Assembly (NCBI GenBank): GCA_023423535.1
Contig: JAFAFL010000109.1
Location: forward strand, 175,579 to 239,578
From: Pseudomonadota bacterium
Lineage (GTDB): Bacteria > Myxococcota > Myxococcia > Myxococcales > Myxococcaceae
Direction of reading: 5' to 3'
DNA length: 64,000 bases
Shown here in pieces: positions 1-11,042 of this stretch (the first letter of the stretch is position 1; each line of letters starts with the position of its first letter). The position numbers were made by a program, and so were the translations under genes. Under the pieces are notes generated by a model, which saw only the letters and a program-made list of their open reading frames with translations, did no database searches and was not told the origin of the DNA.

Positions 1-1902
1 CTCGGCGACGACGCGCAGGGTCCCGTTGTCGCCATCGGTGACGCGGAAGTGCTCCTTCTTCCGGACGCCCTTCTGCGAGTCGTAGATCTCGACTTCGACG
101 TCTCCCGGCGAGACACCCTGCACCCGCACGGGCGCGAGGCCCACGAACTTCCCGTTCACGCGCACCTGCGCCGGGGGGCTCGACTCGACGCGGAAGAACG
201 CGCGCTCGGTCGCTGCCACCGCGCGGGTGCCGGTTGGCGCGGCGGGCTTCGCAGCATCCGAAGCCGCACCCGCACCCGCAGCGGGTACAGGCGCCGCGGC
301 CGCGACGACGCGGCGCTCCGGGCCCCTCCTCCGATCGCGCCCCGTCCCGTTCGGAGTCTTCGCGGCTGCAGCGACCACCTCGGGCTCCGTCGCCACGGCG
401 GGCGCCTGGGATTCGGCCACCGCCTCCGGTGCCTCTACAACTGCCGCCGGCGCTGCCTCGACCTCGAGCGCGGGCACGGGCGCCTGCGCCACCTCCGCCA
501 CAGGCGCGACCTCCACCGCCTCGGCGGCGCGAGCAGCCACAGGAGCCGGGGCTTCGGCACGCGCGCCCCGCTCCACCGGTGTCCCCTCCGAGCGCAGCAG
601 CACGAGCGCGAGGATCGCAGCGCCGAGCGCACCGACACCGCCCAACGCGATCATCGGCAGACGACTCCTGCGCGACGGAGCCGCGGCGAGCGCCACGGTC
701 TCGCGGCCCGGCCGCTCCGGGATCGTCATGCTCTCCTGCGCGGTCACCGGCACGCGCGCCATGAGCGACTGCGCGAGCTTTCCGACCTCCACCTGCTCGG
801 CATCCGGCAGGGACGCGGGCGTGCGTTCCACCGCAGCACGGGCCGGCGCGGCGGACCCGGCGGTGGACGCTTCACCCGGCCTGGACCTCGTGAGCGGACC
901 ACTGCCGGAAGGGCGGGCCGGCGCGACGGACATCGGGGTGCGGACGGTGGCATCCGGATCCGCGGGAGCGCTCGCCTCGGCGACCATCGCGGCGAGCTCG
1001 AAGCCTCCCACCGGTTCTCCGTGGGTGACGATGAAGCGCTCGAGGTCCGCCTGCATCGCGCGGCAGGTCGGGTAGCGGCCCTCGCGATCCTTGGAGAGCG
1101 CGCGCTCGAGGATCGCGGCCAGCGCGGGCGGCACGTCCGGACGGCGCTCCGAGATGGGGATGAGCTGCTCGAAGAGGATGGCCTGCATGATCGCCACGTC
1201 GCTCTTCGCGTCGAACGGGCGCGAGCCGGCGAGCAGCTCGTAGAGCACCATCCCCAGCGCGAACACGTCCGCGCGCCGATCCAATGCCTTCGCCTGGAGC
1301 TGCTCCGGCGGCATGTACGCGAGCTTCCCCTTCACCACGCCGGTGCGCGTGATGTGGGTCTGGTCGGCGGCCTTGGCGATGCCGAAGTCCACGACCTTCA
1401 CCGCGCCGTTGCGCGACATGAGGACGTTGTCGGGGCTGATGTCGCGGTGGATGAGCCCGAGGTGCGCGCCGGTCACCGGGTCGCGGAACTCGTGCGCGTA
1501 GTCGAGCCCCTCCGCCGCGAGCGAGATGATCTTCGCGCAGTGGGCGAACGGGAGCGCCCGACCCGACTTCGCGGCTCGCCGGAAGAGCGCGCGCAGGTTC
1601 GGCCCGTCGATGTACTCCATGGCGAGGAACCACGCGCCGTCGGACTCGCCGAAGTCGAAGATCTGCACCACGTTCGGGTGGTTGAGCTGCGCCGCGAGCC
1701 GCGCCTCGGCGAGAAACATCTGCACGAAGTTCTCGTCCTGCGCGAGGTGCGGAAGGATCCGCTTCACCACGCAGGTCTTCTCGAAGCCCATCGGCCCCGC
1801 GGCGCGCGCGAGAAAGACCTCGGCCATGCCGCCCATCGCCAGGCGCCGGAGGATCTCGTAGCGGCCGATCTGCGCGGGAGGGGAGTCGTTCAATCCAGAC
1901 AC
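1..1902 (-). CDS. Ser/Thr protein kinase with C-terminal PEGA domain (3' end off window)
   Basis: Membrane-anchored eukaryotic-type kinase, 634 residues visible and still open at the window edge. The start is GTG at 1902, because the nearby ATGs at 1909-1914 are out of frame. A Hanks-type catalytic domain spans residues 15-290: Gly-rich loop GGMAEVF, Lys47 in CVVKR, catalytic loop HRDISPDN (His152-Asp154), DFG at Asp172 and MPPEQ in place of APE. A Pro/Ala-rich linker follows, then one membrane segment near residues 410-430, a long Ala/Val/Pro-rich periplasmic stretch, and a PEGA-like domain (residues about 567 on, motif SPPAQVRVNGKFVG). This is a common myxobacterial layout; the substrate is unknown. 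It is divergent from the ThDP enzyme at 2070. Confidence 0.93.
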   Translation of the reverse strand, partial: MSGLNDSPPAQIGRYEILRRLAMGGMAEVFLARAAGPMGFEKTCVVKRILPHLAQDENFVQMFLAEARLAAQLNHPNVVQIFDFGESDGAWFLAMEYIDGPNLRALFRRAAKSGRALPFAHCAKIISLAAEGLDYAHEFRDPVTGAHLGLIHRDISPDNVLMSRNGAVKVVDFGIAKAADQTHITRTGVVKGKLAYMPPEQLQAKALDRRADVFALGMVLYELLAGSRPFDAKSDVAIMQAILFEQLIPISERRPDVPPALAAILERALSKDREGRYPTCRAMQADLERFIVTHGEPVGGFELAAMVAEASAPADPDATVRTPMSVAPARPSGSGPLTRSRPGEASTAGSAAPARAAVERTPASLPDAEQVEVGKLAQSLMARVPVTAQESMTIPERPGRETVALAAAPSRRSRLPMIALGGVGALGAAILALVLLRSEGTPVERGARAEAPAPVAARAAEAVEVAPVAEVAQAPVPALEVEAAPAAVVEAPEAVAESQAPAVATEPEVVAAAAKTPNGTGRDRRRGPERRVVAAAAPVPAAGAGAASDAAKPAAPTGTRAVAATERAFFRVESSPPAQVRVNGKFVGLAPVRVQGVSPGDVEVEIYDSQKGVRKKEHFRVTDGDNGTLRVVAE

Positions 1903-2007
1903 CGCCGCATCATACCCGCGCTCCGCTTCACCGCCGCGATGCAGGGACCGCGCACCTCAATCGGCTGCCGTCTCCATTCTCTCGATGTCGTATGGTCCCC
2001 GGCCGAG

Positions 2008-2036
2008 CAGGCTGCGTCAGACCGAGTCAGGCTGCG
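2008..2036. repeat. Direct repeat CAGGCTGCG x2, possible operator
   Basis: CAGGCTGCG occurs at 2008-2016 and again at 2028-2036, exactly 20 bases (about two helical turns) apart, in the divergent region between the kinase gene and the ThDP-enzyme gene, 34 bases before the latter's ATG. Each copy is followed shortly by a TCAGA. The spacing would suit a dimeric regulator, but chance is possible for a 9-mer in GC-rich DNA. Confidence 0.3.
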
Positions 2037-2069
2037 CGATCAGAGCAGGTCAGAGGGAGGGATTCCATC

Positions 2070-3872
2070 ATGGGGCGCAAGGGCCAGAACGGCGGGGCGA
2101 TCATTGCGGAGAGCCTCGTGGCGCAGGGCGTGCGGCATCTCTTCACGCTTTGCGGCGGGCACATCTCGCCGATCCTCGTGGAGTCGAAGGCGAGGGGCGT
2201 GCAGGTGGTGGACGTGCGCGACGAGGGCCACGCCGTCTTCGCGGCGGACGCGGTGGCGCGGATGACCGGCATCCCGGGCGTGGCGGCGGTGACCGCGGGC
2301 CCCGGCGTGACGAACACGGTGACCGCGGTGAAGAACGCGCAGATGGCGCAGTCGCCGCTGGTCATCCTCGGCGGCGCCACGGCCACCGTGCTCAAGGGCC
2401 GCGGCTCCCTGCAGGACATCGATCAGCTCTCGCTGATGAAGCCCGTCACCAAGTGGGCGACGACGGTGAAGACGCGCTCGGCATTGGGGCCGGTGATGGA
2501 GCGGGCCTTCGCCACCGCGCGCTCGGGCATCCCCGGCCCGGTCTTCGTCGAGGTCCCCGTCGATCTCCTCTACGACGAGAAGGTCGTGCGCGACTGGTAC
2601 ATGAAGGACGCCGGCGTGAAGGACGCGGACAACCTCGGTGCGAGGCTCCTCAAGCTCTATCTCGAGGGCCACCTCTACCGGCAGTTCAACCAGCCCTACG
2701 TCCCCGCCAGCGCTCCGGCCGAGAAGCTCAAGGCCAACCTGAACCTGCCTTCACTTTCCGCCGTCGCCGCGCAGTTGCCGCGCGTTCCCCGCACCGCCGC
2801 CGCGCAGGTGAAGCTCGTGGCGCAGCGGGTGGCGCAGGCGAAGCGGCCGGTGCTCGTCATCGGCAGCCAGGCGCTGGTGAACACGCCGGACGCGCACCGG
2901 CTGGCGGACGCGGTGTTGCGGCTCGGGGTGCCCACCTTCCTCGGCGGCAGCGCGCGCGGGCTCCTCGGCCGGCGCAGCGAGATCCAGTTCCGGCACCACC
3001 GCAACAAGGCGCTGAAGGAGGCGGACCTCGTGCTCGTGGCGGGCTTCCCGTTCGACTTCCGGCTCGGCTACGGCATGAGCATCGGCCGCAAGGCGGAGGT
3101 CGTCTCGATCAACCTGTCGCCCGAGGAGCTGACGAAGAACCGCCGCCCGGAGATCGCGGTGAACATGCACCCCGGCGAGTTCCTCGTGCGGCTGAGCGAG
3201 AAGGTGCAGGTCTCCTCCGCCGGCATCGACGAGTGGACGACGAAGCTTCGCGCGCGCGAGGACGAGCGCGAAGCGGAGATCGGCTCGCGGGCCAGCGCCG
3301 GCGCGAGCCCGGTGGACCCGGTCCACTTCTTCCTCCGCCTCGAGGAGAAGATGGCCGACGACGCGGTGCTCATCGTGGACGGCGGCGACTTCGTGGCCAC
3401 GGCCTCCTACATCGTGCGTCCGCGCGCGCCGCTCTCCTGGCTCGACCCGGGCGTGTTCGGCACGCTCGGCGTGGGCGGCGGCTTCGCGGTGGGCGCGGGC
3501 GTGGCGAGGCCGGGGAAGGAGATCTGGCTCCTCTACGGAGACGGCTCCTCCGCCTATTCGCTCAGCGAGTTCGACACCTTCGCCCGTCACGGCCTCGCGC
3601 CGATCGCGGTGATCGGCAACGACGGCGCGTGGGCGCAGATCGCGCGCGACCAGGTGGAGATCCTCGGCGACGACGTGGGCACCGTGCTCGCGCGCACCGA
3701 CTACCATGCGGTCGCCGAGGGCTACGGCGGCAAGGGCCTGCTGCTCACCGATCCGGATCGCATCGATGCGACGATCGACGAGGCGAAGCGGCTCTCGCGC
3801 GAGGGCAAGCCCGTCTGCATCAACCTGCACATCGCCCGCAGCGACTTCCGCAAGGGCTCCCTCTCCATCTGA
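2070..3872 (+). CDS. ThDP-dependent lyase of the ILVBL / 2-hydroxyacyl-CoA lyase 2 type
   Basis: 600-residue thiamine-diphosphate enzyme. The ATG at 2070 is chosen because GAGGGAGG lies at 2053-2060; the upstream in-frame start lacks this. It has the three-domain acetolactate-synthase fold: N-terminal Pyr domain with GGHISP (29-34) and a Glu in RDEGHAVFAADA (Glu52, probable cofactor-activating residue), a central domain with FLGGSARGLLGR, and a C-terminal PP domain with the GDG...ND signature (Gly490-Asp491-Gly492, Asn517-Asp518). From memory, the closest relative I recognise is animal ILVBL/HACL2, sharing VTAGPGVTNTVTAVKNAQMA, VDGGDF and the terminal RSDFRKGS, rather than anabolic IlvB. No small subunit gene is adjacent, so branched-chain synthesis is unlikely. 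A cleavage of 2-hydroxyacyl-CoA is inferred. Confidence 0.88.
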   Translation: MGRKGQNGGAIIAESLVAQGVRHLFTLCGGHISPILVESKARGVQVVDVRDEGHAVFAADAVARMTGIPGVAAVTAGPGVTNTVTAVKNAQMAQSPLVILGGATATVLKGRGSLQDIDQLSLMKPVTKWATTVKTRSALGPVMERAFATARSGIPGPVFVEVPVDLLYDEKVVRDWYMKDAGVKDADNLGARLLKLYLEGHLYRQFNQPYVPASAPAEKLKANLNLPSLSAVAAQLPRVPRTAAAQVKLVAQRVAQAKRPVLVIGSQALVNTPDAHRLADAVLRLGVPTFLGGSARGLLGRRSEIQFRHHRNKALKEADLVLVAGFPFDFRLGYGMSIGRKAEVVSINLSPEELTKNRRPEIAVNMHPGEFLVRLSEKVQVSSAGIDEWTTKLRAREDEREAEIGSRASAGASPVDPVHFFLRLEEKMADDAVLIVDGGDFVATASYIVRPRAPLSWLDPGVFGTLGVGGGFAVGAGVARPGKEIWLLYGDGSSAYSLSEFDTFARHGLAPIAVIGNDGAWAQIARDQVEILGDDVGTVLARTDYHAVAEGYGGKGLLLTDPDRIDATIDEAKRLSREGKPVCINLHIARSDFRKGSLSI

Positions 3873-3887
3873 CTCCCCGCGCACTCC

Positions 3888-5528
3888 ATGACCACCACTC
3901 CTCGAACCTTCGCGCTCCTCCTTGCCGGCCTCACCGCGGTCGCGCCACAGCTCGCCCTCGCGCAGACCTTCAAGCCCTTCACCGCGCCGGGCCTCTTCCG
4001 GGTGAACCTCCCCAGCGAGCCGGAGCTGCAGGACGAGACCGAGGGCAACTACCGCAGCCGCCAGTGGCTGTCGGAGACGGAGGACGCGGTGTTCGCGGTC
4101 TCGGTGGACGAGGTCTCCGGCCCCGAGGCACCGAAGCCGGACGGGTGGTTCATCGGCAACGCGCGTGAGCTCGTCGAGGGATTCGGCGAGGGCGAGGACG
4201 TGAGGGTCCGCGACGTCACCCACCGCGGCCTCACCGGCAAGCGCCTCACCGCGCCGGGGATCGAAGCAGTGGTCTTCGTCCAGGCGGGCGTGCGCGCCGT
4301 CTCGCTCTTCGTCCTCCACGGCGGCGAGGCCCCGGGACAGACGCAGGCGTTCTTCGACTCGCTGGAGCTCCTCGGCAACCCGTCGCTCGCGAAGAACACG
4401 GCGCCGCAGCCGTCGGATGGAACGGCGACGGGCGAGGCGAAGGCCCCGAGCTCCGGTGGGGGCGGGCTGTCGAAGCTCTTCGGCGGCGGGCGCAAGACGC
4501 AGTCGCTGGAGGGCTTCGAGCGCCTGAAGCCGGACGCAGAGTTCTCCGTGATGATGCCGTACGGGACGGAGAAGGAGGAGGAGTCGAAGTCGCCTCCGGC
4601 CGGGACCTGGGCCGGCAATCACGGGCCGGTGCTCTACGTGGTCGAGTACACCACGATTCCGGTGGACGTCCTCGAGAGCGAACCCGCTTCGGAGTTCCTC
4701 TCGAACCGGATGAACCGTCGCGTGAACAGCGCGAAGGGGCGGCTCATCGACAGCAGCCGGACGTCGCTCAAGGGCTATCCGGGCCGCGAGTTCACCATCG
4801 AGGACGCGGACAGCCTGACCGATACCCGCGCCTACCTCGTGGGGACGCGCCTCTACATGCTCAGCGTGTTCCGCAGGCGCGGCGTGGAAGCGCCGGAGAG
4901 GGACGCCTTCTTCCGCTCGCTGGAGCTCCACTACCTTCCTCCGCAGGTGAAGGCGGGCCGCGCGTCGACCGCCATTCCGGTGCGCGAGCAGCGTCCGTTC
5001 GCGCTCGGCGTCGAAGGCGGCTGGAACGGGCTCACCGGCCTCGGCGGCGTGGCGACGTACTACGTCATTCCCCAGCTCGCGGTGGACGCAGGCGTGGGGC
5101 GCGGCAACTCGGGCCTGCGAGGTTCGGCGCGGCTGCGCTACCTGCCGCTCACGGACAACTTCACCCCGCACCTCGGCGCCGGCGTGCAGTACGGGCTCGG
5201 CCTCTCCTCGCCGGTGGAGCGCGAGCAGATCCCCCACACGCCGCCCGGAGGCGAGCCCATCGACCGCGAGGACCTTCCGCCCGGCACGCAGTGGCCGACC
5301 TACGATCTGGGCATCGGGTCGCAGCTGCGGCTGCAGGCGGTGGTCGGCGTCGATCTCGTCACCGACGGCGGCTTCAACCTCGTCCTCAACGTGGGCTACT
5401 CGTATCCCGTGGGCGGCAACAACTTCCGCTACGCCGGCTACACCCCGACGGTGGAGGAGCGGAAGAGCGACGCCTTCAACTACGGCGGCGGCTACGCGGC
5501 GTCGGTGCAGCTGGGCTACGCGTTCTAG
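3888..5528 (+). CDS. Exported protein: duplicated N-terminal domain plus C-terminal beta-barrel-like region
   Basis: 546 residues beginning 15 bases after the ThDP gene's stop, so probably co-transcribed. Residues 1-25 form a clear Sec signal peptide ending LALAQ. Two similar segments follow (about 30-165 and 205-350). Each opens with an F-x-V-x(2)-P strand and closes with AFFDSLEL or AFFRSLEL, indicating an internal duplication separated by a Gly/Ser-rich linker. From about residue 360 the sequence alternates polar and non-polar residues with repeated Gly-Tyr pairs and ends in Tyr-Ala-Phe, the terminal Phe typical of outer-membrane barrels. I do not recognise the family. An outer-membrane location is inferred. 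No strong Shine-Dalgarno is visible, consistent with coupling to the upstream gene. Confidence 0.82.
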   Translation: MTTTPRTFALLLAGLTAVAPQLALAQTFKPFTAPGLFRVNLPSEPELQDETEGNYRSRQWLSETEDAVFAVSVDEVSGPEAPKPDGWFIGNARELVEGFGEGEDVRVRDVTHRGLTGKRLTAPGIEAVVFVQAGVRAVSLFVLHGGEAPGQTQAFFDSLELLGNPSLAKNTAPQPSDGTATGEAKAPSSGGGGLSKLFGGGRKTQSLEGFERLKPDAEFSVMMPYGTEKEEESKSPPAGTWAGNHGPVLYVVEYTTIPVDVLESEPASEFLSNRMNRRVNSAKGRLIDSSRTSLKGYPGREFTIEDADSLTDTRAYLVGTRLYMLSVFRRRGVEAPERDAFFRSLELHYLPPQVKAGRASTAIPVREQRPFALGVEGGWNGLTGLGGVATYYVIPQLAVDAGVGRGNSGLRGSARLRYLPLTDNFTPHLGAGVQYGLGLSSPVEREQIPHTPPGGEPIDREDLPPGTQWPTYDLGIGSQLRLQAVVGVDLVTDGGFNLVLNVGYSYPVGGNNFRYAGYTPTVEERKSDAFNYGGGYAASVQLGYAF

Positions 5529-5611
5529 AGCGCCCGAAAGTCCAACGGACTGTCTCCGCGCCGCTGTGGACTCCCCCGTTCGTCCTGCTATGAGGCGGCG
5601 CGGAGGTGGCC

Positions 5612-8305
<2,694 letters not shown>

Positions 8306-8331
8306 CCCCCTGGCGAATCGAGTGCCGACCG

Positions 8332-8369
8332 GCCCCGCCCTCTCCTCTGCGAGGGGCGGGGCTTTCATT
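8332..8369 (+). terminator. Intrinsic terminator after acnA
   Basis: A perfect 9-bp GC stem, GCCCCGCCC (8332-8340) with GGGCGGGGC (8354-8362), is followed by TTTCATTTT. It starts 26 bases after the aconitase stop and separates acnA from the next gene. Confidence 0.85.
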
Positions 8370-8426
8370 TTCCGCTGATCCTGCGCGCAGTTGCGGGACC
8401 CTGCCGGTGCGGGGATGCTTCCGCGC

Positions 8427-9062
8427 ATGTCCGCGCTCCTCGTGCTCGCCCTGCTCGCGTCGTCGTCCGATGCCCCCATGCCGCTGCCGGCCACCGCGCA
8501 GGCCTCCGCACCGGTCGAGGCGAGGGAAACGGCAAGGCCCGCCGAGCTGGAGCTGATCATCCCCGAGCGCCTCATCGAGGAGCTGCTCACCGCCGCCGCT
8601 CCGTTCGACAGGGTCATCCATCAGGAGGTCGCGGCGTTCGGGCTGACGCAGCGGGTGCGGCTGGACCTTCGCCTCATGCGGCCGCGGGTGAAGGTCGCGA
8701 AGGAGGGCGTGCGGGTGACCTTCGACTACGACCTGCGCGGCCCCGCCGGACTCTCCGCCCGAGGAGAGGTGACGCCCCTGCTGCAGCTGCGCGCGCTGCC
8801 GGGACGCGGCGTGCTCGAGGGACGACTCACCGGCGCGAAGATCAGCGCCACCGCGCTCGAGGTTCCGCTCGACGACCTCGTGGATCCGGTGCTCATCCCC
8901 GCGATGGCCGAGGGACCGATGGAGGTGGGGCCGCAGACCGTCCACGCCGAGCTCTCCGCGCGCGAGGTCGTGCTGGAGGAGGGCCGGGTGCGCGTGCTCG
9001 GTGCGTGGCTCTTCCGCAAGGCGCCCGCCGCGCCGGCCAAGGTCAGCGCGGACGTTCCGTAG
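8427..9062 (+). CDS. Exported protein of unknown function
   Basis: 211 residues. The ATG at 8427 gives a short signal peptide (MSALLVLALLASSSDA...ATAQA), with a GGGGA about 10 bases upstream; an in-frame ATG at 8415 is the alternative. After a small Ala/Pro linker the mature part is a single domain with many alternating charged/hydrophobic stretches (LELIIPERLIEELL, RLDLRLMRPRVKV) and no cysteines, metal motif or membrane segment. It looks like a soluble periplasmic beta-rich protein. I do not recognise the family. It lies between the aconitase terminator and the ATPase-TOPRIM pair, 49 bases from the latter, so it could share a promoter with it. Confidence 0.72.
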   Translation: MSALLVLALLASSSDAPMPLPATAQASAPVEARETARPAELELIIPERLIEELLTAAAPFDRVIHQEVAAFGLTQRVRLDLRLMRPRVKVAKEGVRVTFDYDLRGPAGLSARGEVTPLLQLRALPGRGVLEGRLTGAKISATALEVPLDDLVDPVLIPAMAEGPMEVGPQTVHAELSAREVVLEEGRVRVLGAWLFRKAPAAPAKVSADVP

Positions 9063-9111
9063 CAAGGAACATGGAAGCGGCGCGTCCGTGCCGGCGCGTT
9101 ATGGTCGGCGC

Positions 9112-10299
9112 GTGATCGAGCATCTCCTCCTCCGCAACTTCCGGGTCATTCGTGAGGCGCAGCTCCGCCTCGACCGGCTGACCGTCCTCGTCGGTGGGAA
9201 CGGTGCCGGGAAGACCTCGGCGTTGCACGCGCTGCACCTGCTCTCACAGCTCGAGGCGGGCGTTCGTCTCTCCGAGATGCCGCTCCTGCGAGAGGGCCTG
9301 GAGCCGTTGGCCCGAATCGACGGGGAGGAGCGGGTTCGCGAATTCGAGCTGGAGGCCCGGGGCAAGGACGCAAACCAGAGGGAACGCACGGCCACGTTCA
9401 GTGCGCAGAAGCTCGAACAGGGTGCTGGAGCAGCGCCCCGGTGGGCCTGGAGCTACCGCGCACATGCCGCAGGTCAGCGCCCGTTCGAGGTCTCCGGTGA
9501 TGAGGATGCGTTGGCGACGAAAGCCGGGTCGAACGGAGATCGGGCTGGAGACGGAGGGGTACTCCTTCGTCTCGACCCCGCACAGCTCGCGCTCCCGAGT
9601 GTGGAGCAAGGGGCGCCTTCGAACCTCCGGATGAACGAGGCCGGCGCAGGCCTGGCGGCGGCGCTCTCCGGCATGGCGCTCAACCGCCCAGACGACTTCG
9701 CCGCGCTTCAGCAGGATCTGCGTTCCGTCGTCCCCGGCGTGCGGAGGATCCGCTTCGACCGCGTCGCGGTGACGGCCTCCGAGGTGGAGCTCGTGCACGT
9801 GGGTGCCGATCCCCAGGAGCTGCGGTTCCGGCGGACGTACCCGGCATTGAGAATCCTCCTCGACACCGACCAGGCGGAGGGCGTGCCCGCCGACGCGATC
9901 AGCGAGGGAACGCTCATCGTCCTGGGCCTTCTGGCGGTGCTCAGGACGAACGAGCGCCGAGGCCTTCTTCTGCTCGATGACGTGGACAGGGCGCTTCATC
10001 CGCTGGCCCAGCATCGGCTCCTCGAACTGCTTCGCGAATTCCTCGAGCGCCGGCCTGAGTTGCAGATCGTCGCCACGACGCACTCGCCGTACCTGCTGGA
10101 CAAGCTGAAGTTCGAAGAGGTGCAGGTTGCAGCCCTCCTCGACGATGGAACGGCGTCCTTCGCTGGCTTCGATGAGCATCCCGCATACGAACGTTGGCGA
10201 CAGGAGATGCATCCGGGAGAGTACTGGTCCATCGCAGGCGAGAGCTGGATTCGTGAGAAGCGAAGGGGCGATCCCGAGAAGCACGAGCCTGCTCGATGA
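9112..10299 (+). CDS. AAA/ABC-type ATPase of the RecF/OLD-like class (candidate defence ATPase)
   Basis: 395 residues from GTG 9112; the ATG at 9101 is out of frame, and the protein begins at the first beta strand (VIEHLLLRNFRVI). The RecF/SMC-like ATPase features are in order: Walker A GGNGAGKTS (Lys34-Thr35), a large middle insertion, an ABC-like ISEGT signature near residue 299, Walker B LLLLDDVDRALHP and the switch histidine in ATTHSPYLLD. The usual catalytic Glu after the Walker B Asp is Asp here (DD rather than DE). Its stop overlaps the next start (ATGA, 10296-10299), tying it to the TOPRIM-like partner. Base composition is lower than the neighbours (37 of 60 G+C at 9361-9420), suggesting acquisition. 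It is known as a fold, not as a named system. Confidence 0.88.
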   Translation: MIEHLLLRNFRVIREAQLRLDRLTVLVGGNGAGKTSALHALHLLSQLEAGVRLSEMPLLREGLEPLARIDGEERVREFELEARGKDANQRERTATFSAQKLEQGAGAAPRWAWSYRAHAAGQRPFEVSGDEDALATKAGSNGDRAGDGGVLLRLDPAQLALPSVEQGAPSNLRMNEAGAGLAAALSGMALNRPDDFAALQQDLRSVVPGVRRIRFDRVAVTASEVELVHVGADPQELRFRRTYPALRILLDTDQAEGVPADAISEGTLIVLGLLAVLRTNERRGLLLLDDVDRALHPLAQHRLLELLREFLERRPELQIVATTHSPYLLDKLKFEEVQVAALLDDGTASFAGFDEHPAYERWRQEMHPGEYWSIAGESWIREKRRGDPEKHEPAR

Positions 10300-11042
10300 T
10301 CACGGTCGTATTCGTCTGTGAGGATCAGGCCGACTTCCGGCAGGCTGCCCACCTCGCGGACCGGGCCCTGCACGAGAGGCTGGCGTGGTTCGAGTCCGAG
10401 AACTGGGAGCATCTCCGCAGACACGCGGGGCTCGACGACAGCAAGCCGTTCGTGAAGTGGACGGAGGCTGTCAGGATTGCGAGGGACCGTGGAGTTCGCG
10501 CGAGTGGACAGTTTCGCGGCGAGCCAGGTGACTTCGACGCGGCTTCGGCAAGGCGCGTGCTTCTGCTGCTGTCGAAGGAATGCCCTTCTGCAGACGTGGT
10601 GGTGCTCCTGAGGGACGCTGACGACCAAGGGCACGAGCGGCGTAACGGACTACGCCAGGCACGTGATGAGCGCGGATGGAACACTCGTGTCGTCGTTGGG
10701 GTGGCCCACGCGAAGCGCGAGGCGTGGGTGCTCGCCGGATTCGTCAGTGCTGACGACGAAGAGCGGCGCAGGCTGGCTGTTCTGAGGAACGAGCTCGGAT
10801 TCGACCCAACCACCAACGCCGAACGCCTCGACGCGAAGGCCGACGACGCCAAGCGCAGCGCGAAACGCGTACTCGAACTGCTCATCGGGGGTGATTTCAA
10901 CCGGGAGGAGCGCTGCTGGACGGAGACGTCGCTCGCGCACCTTCGCCGAGCGGGCGCTGCGACGGGCCTGCCCGAATATCTCCAGGAGGCGGCGGAGGTG
11001 ATGTCGGCCGCTCTCGATGTTCCTGCGGGTGCTCGCTCATGA
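10296..11042 (+). CDS. TOPRIM-like (DUF4276/AbiLii-type) partner of the ATPase
   Basis: 248 residues starting inside the ATPase stop codon. The pattern fits a TOPRIM nuclease/primase fold: an N-terminal beta strand ending in Glu9 (VVFVCED), then a strand ending in the acidic cluster LLRDADDQG (Asp107, Asp109, Asp110), then VGVAHAKREAWVLAGF, where Glu142-Ala-Trp matches the E-x-W/L block seen in DUF4276-type proteins. No signal peptide or membrane segment. In AbiL, PARIS and class 2 OLD systems an ATPase gene is paired with such an effector, which is the basis for the call. The assignment is by motif only. The stop overlaps the next gene's ATG at 11039. Confidence 0.72.
   Translation: MITVVFVCEDQADFRQAAHLADRALHERLAWFESENWEHLRRHAGLDDSKPFVKWTEAVRIARDRGVRASGQFRGEPGDFDAASARRVLLLLSKECPSADVVVLLRDADDQGHERRNGLRQARDERGWNTRVVVGVAHAKREAWVLAGFVSADDEERRRLAVLRNELGFDPTTNAERLDAKADDAKRSAKRVLELLIGGDFNREERCWTETSLAHLRRAGAATGLPEYLQEAAEVMSAALDVPAGARS

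Noticed and set aside
49..2265. Long open frame (738 codons) on the plus strand opposite the PEGA kinase
   Set aside because: It is the antisense shadow of a GC-rich gene; it is Arg/His/Gly-rich, lacks any domain, and the minus strand encodes a clear kinase.
2751..5237. 828-codon minus-strand open frame across the ThDP and exported-protein genes
   Set aside because: Antisense shadow; Arg/Glu/His/Ala-rich with no motif, while both plus-strand genes have signal or family motifs.
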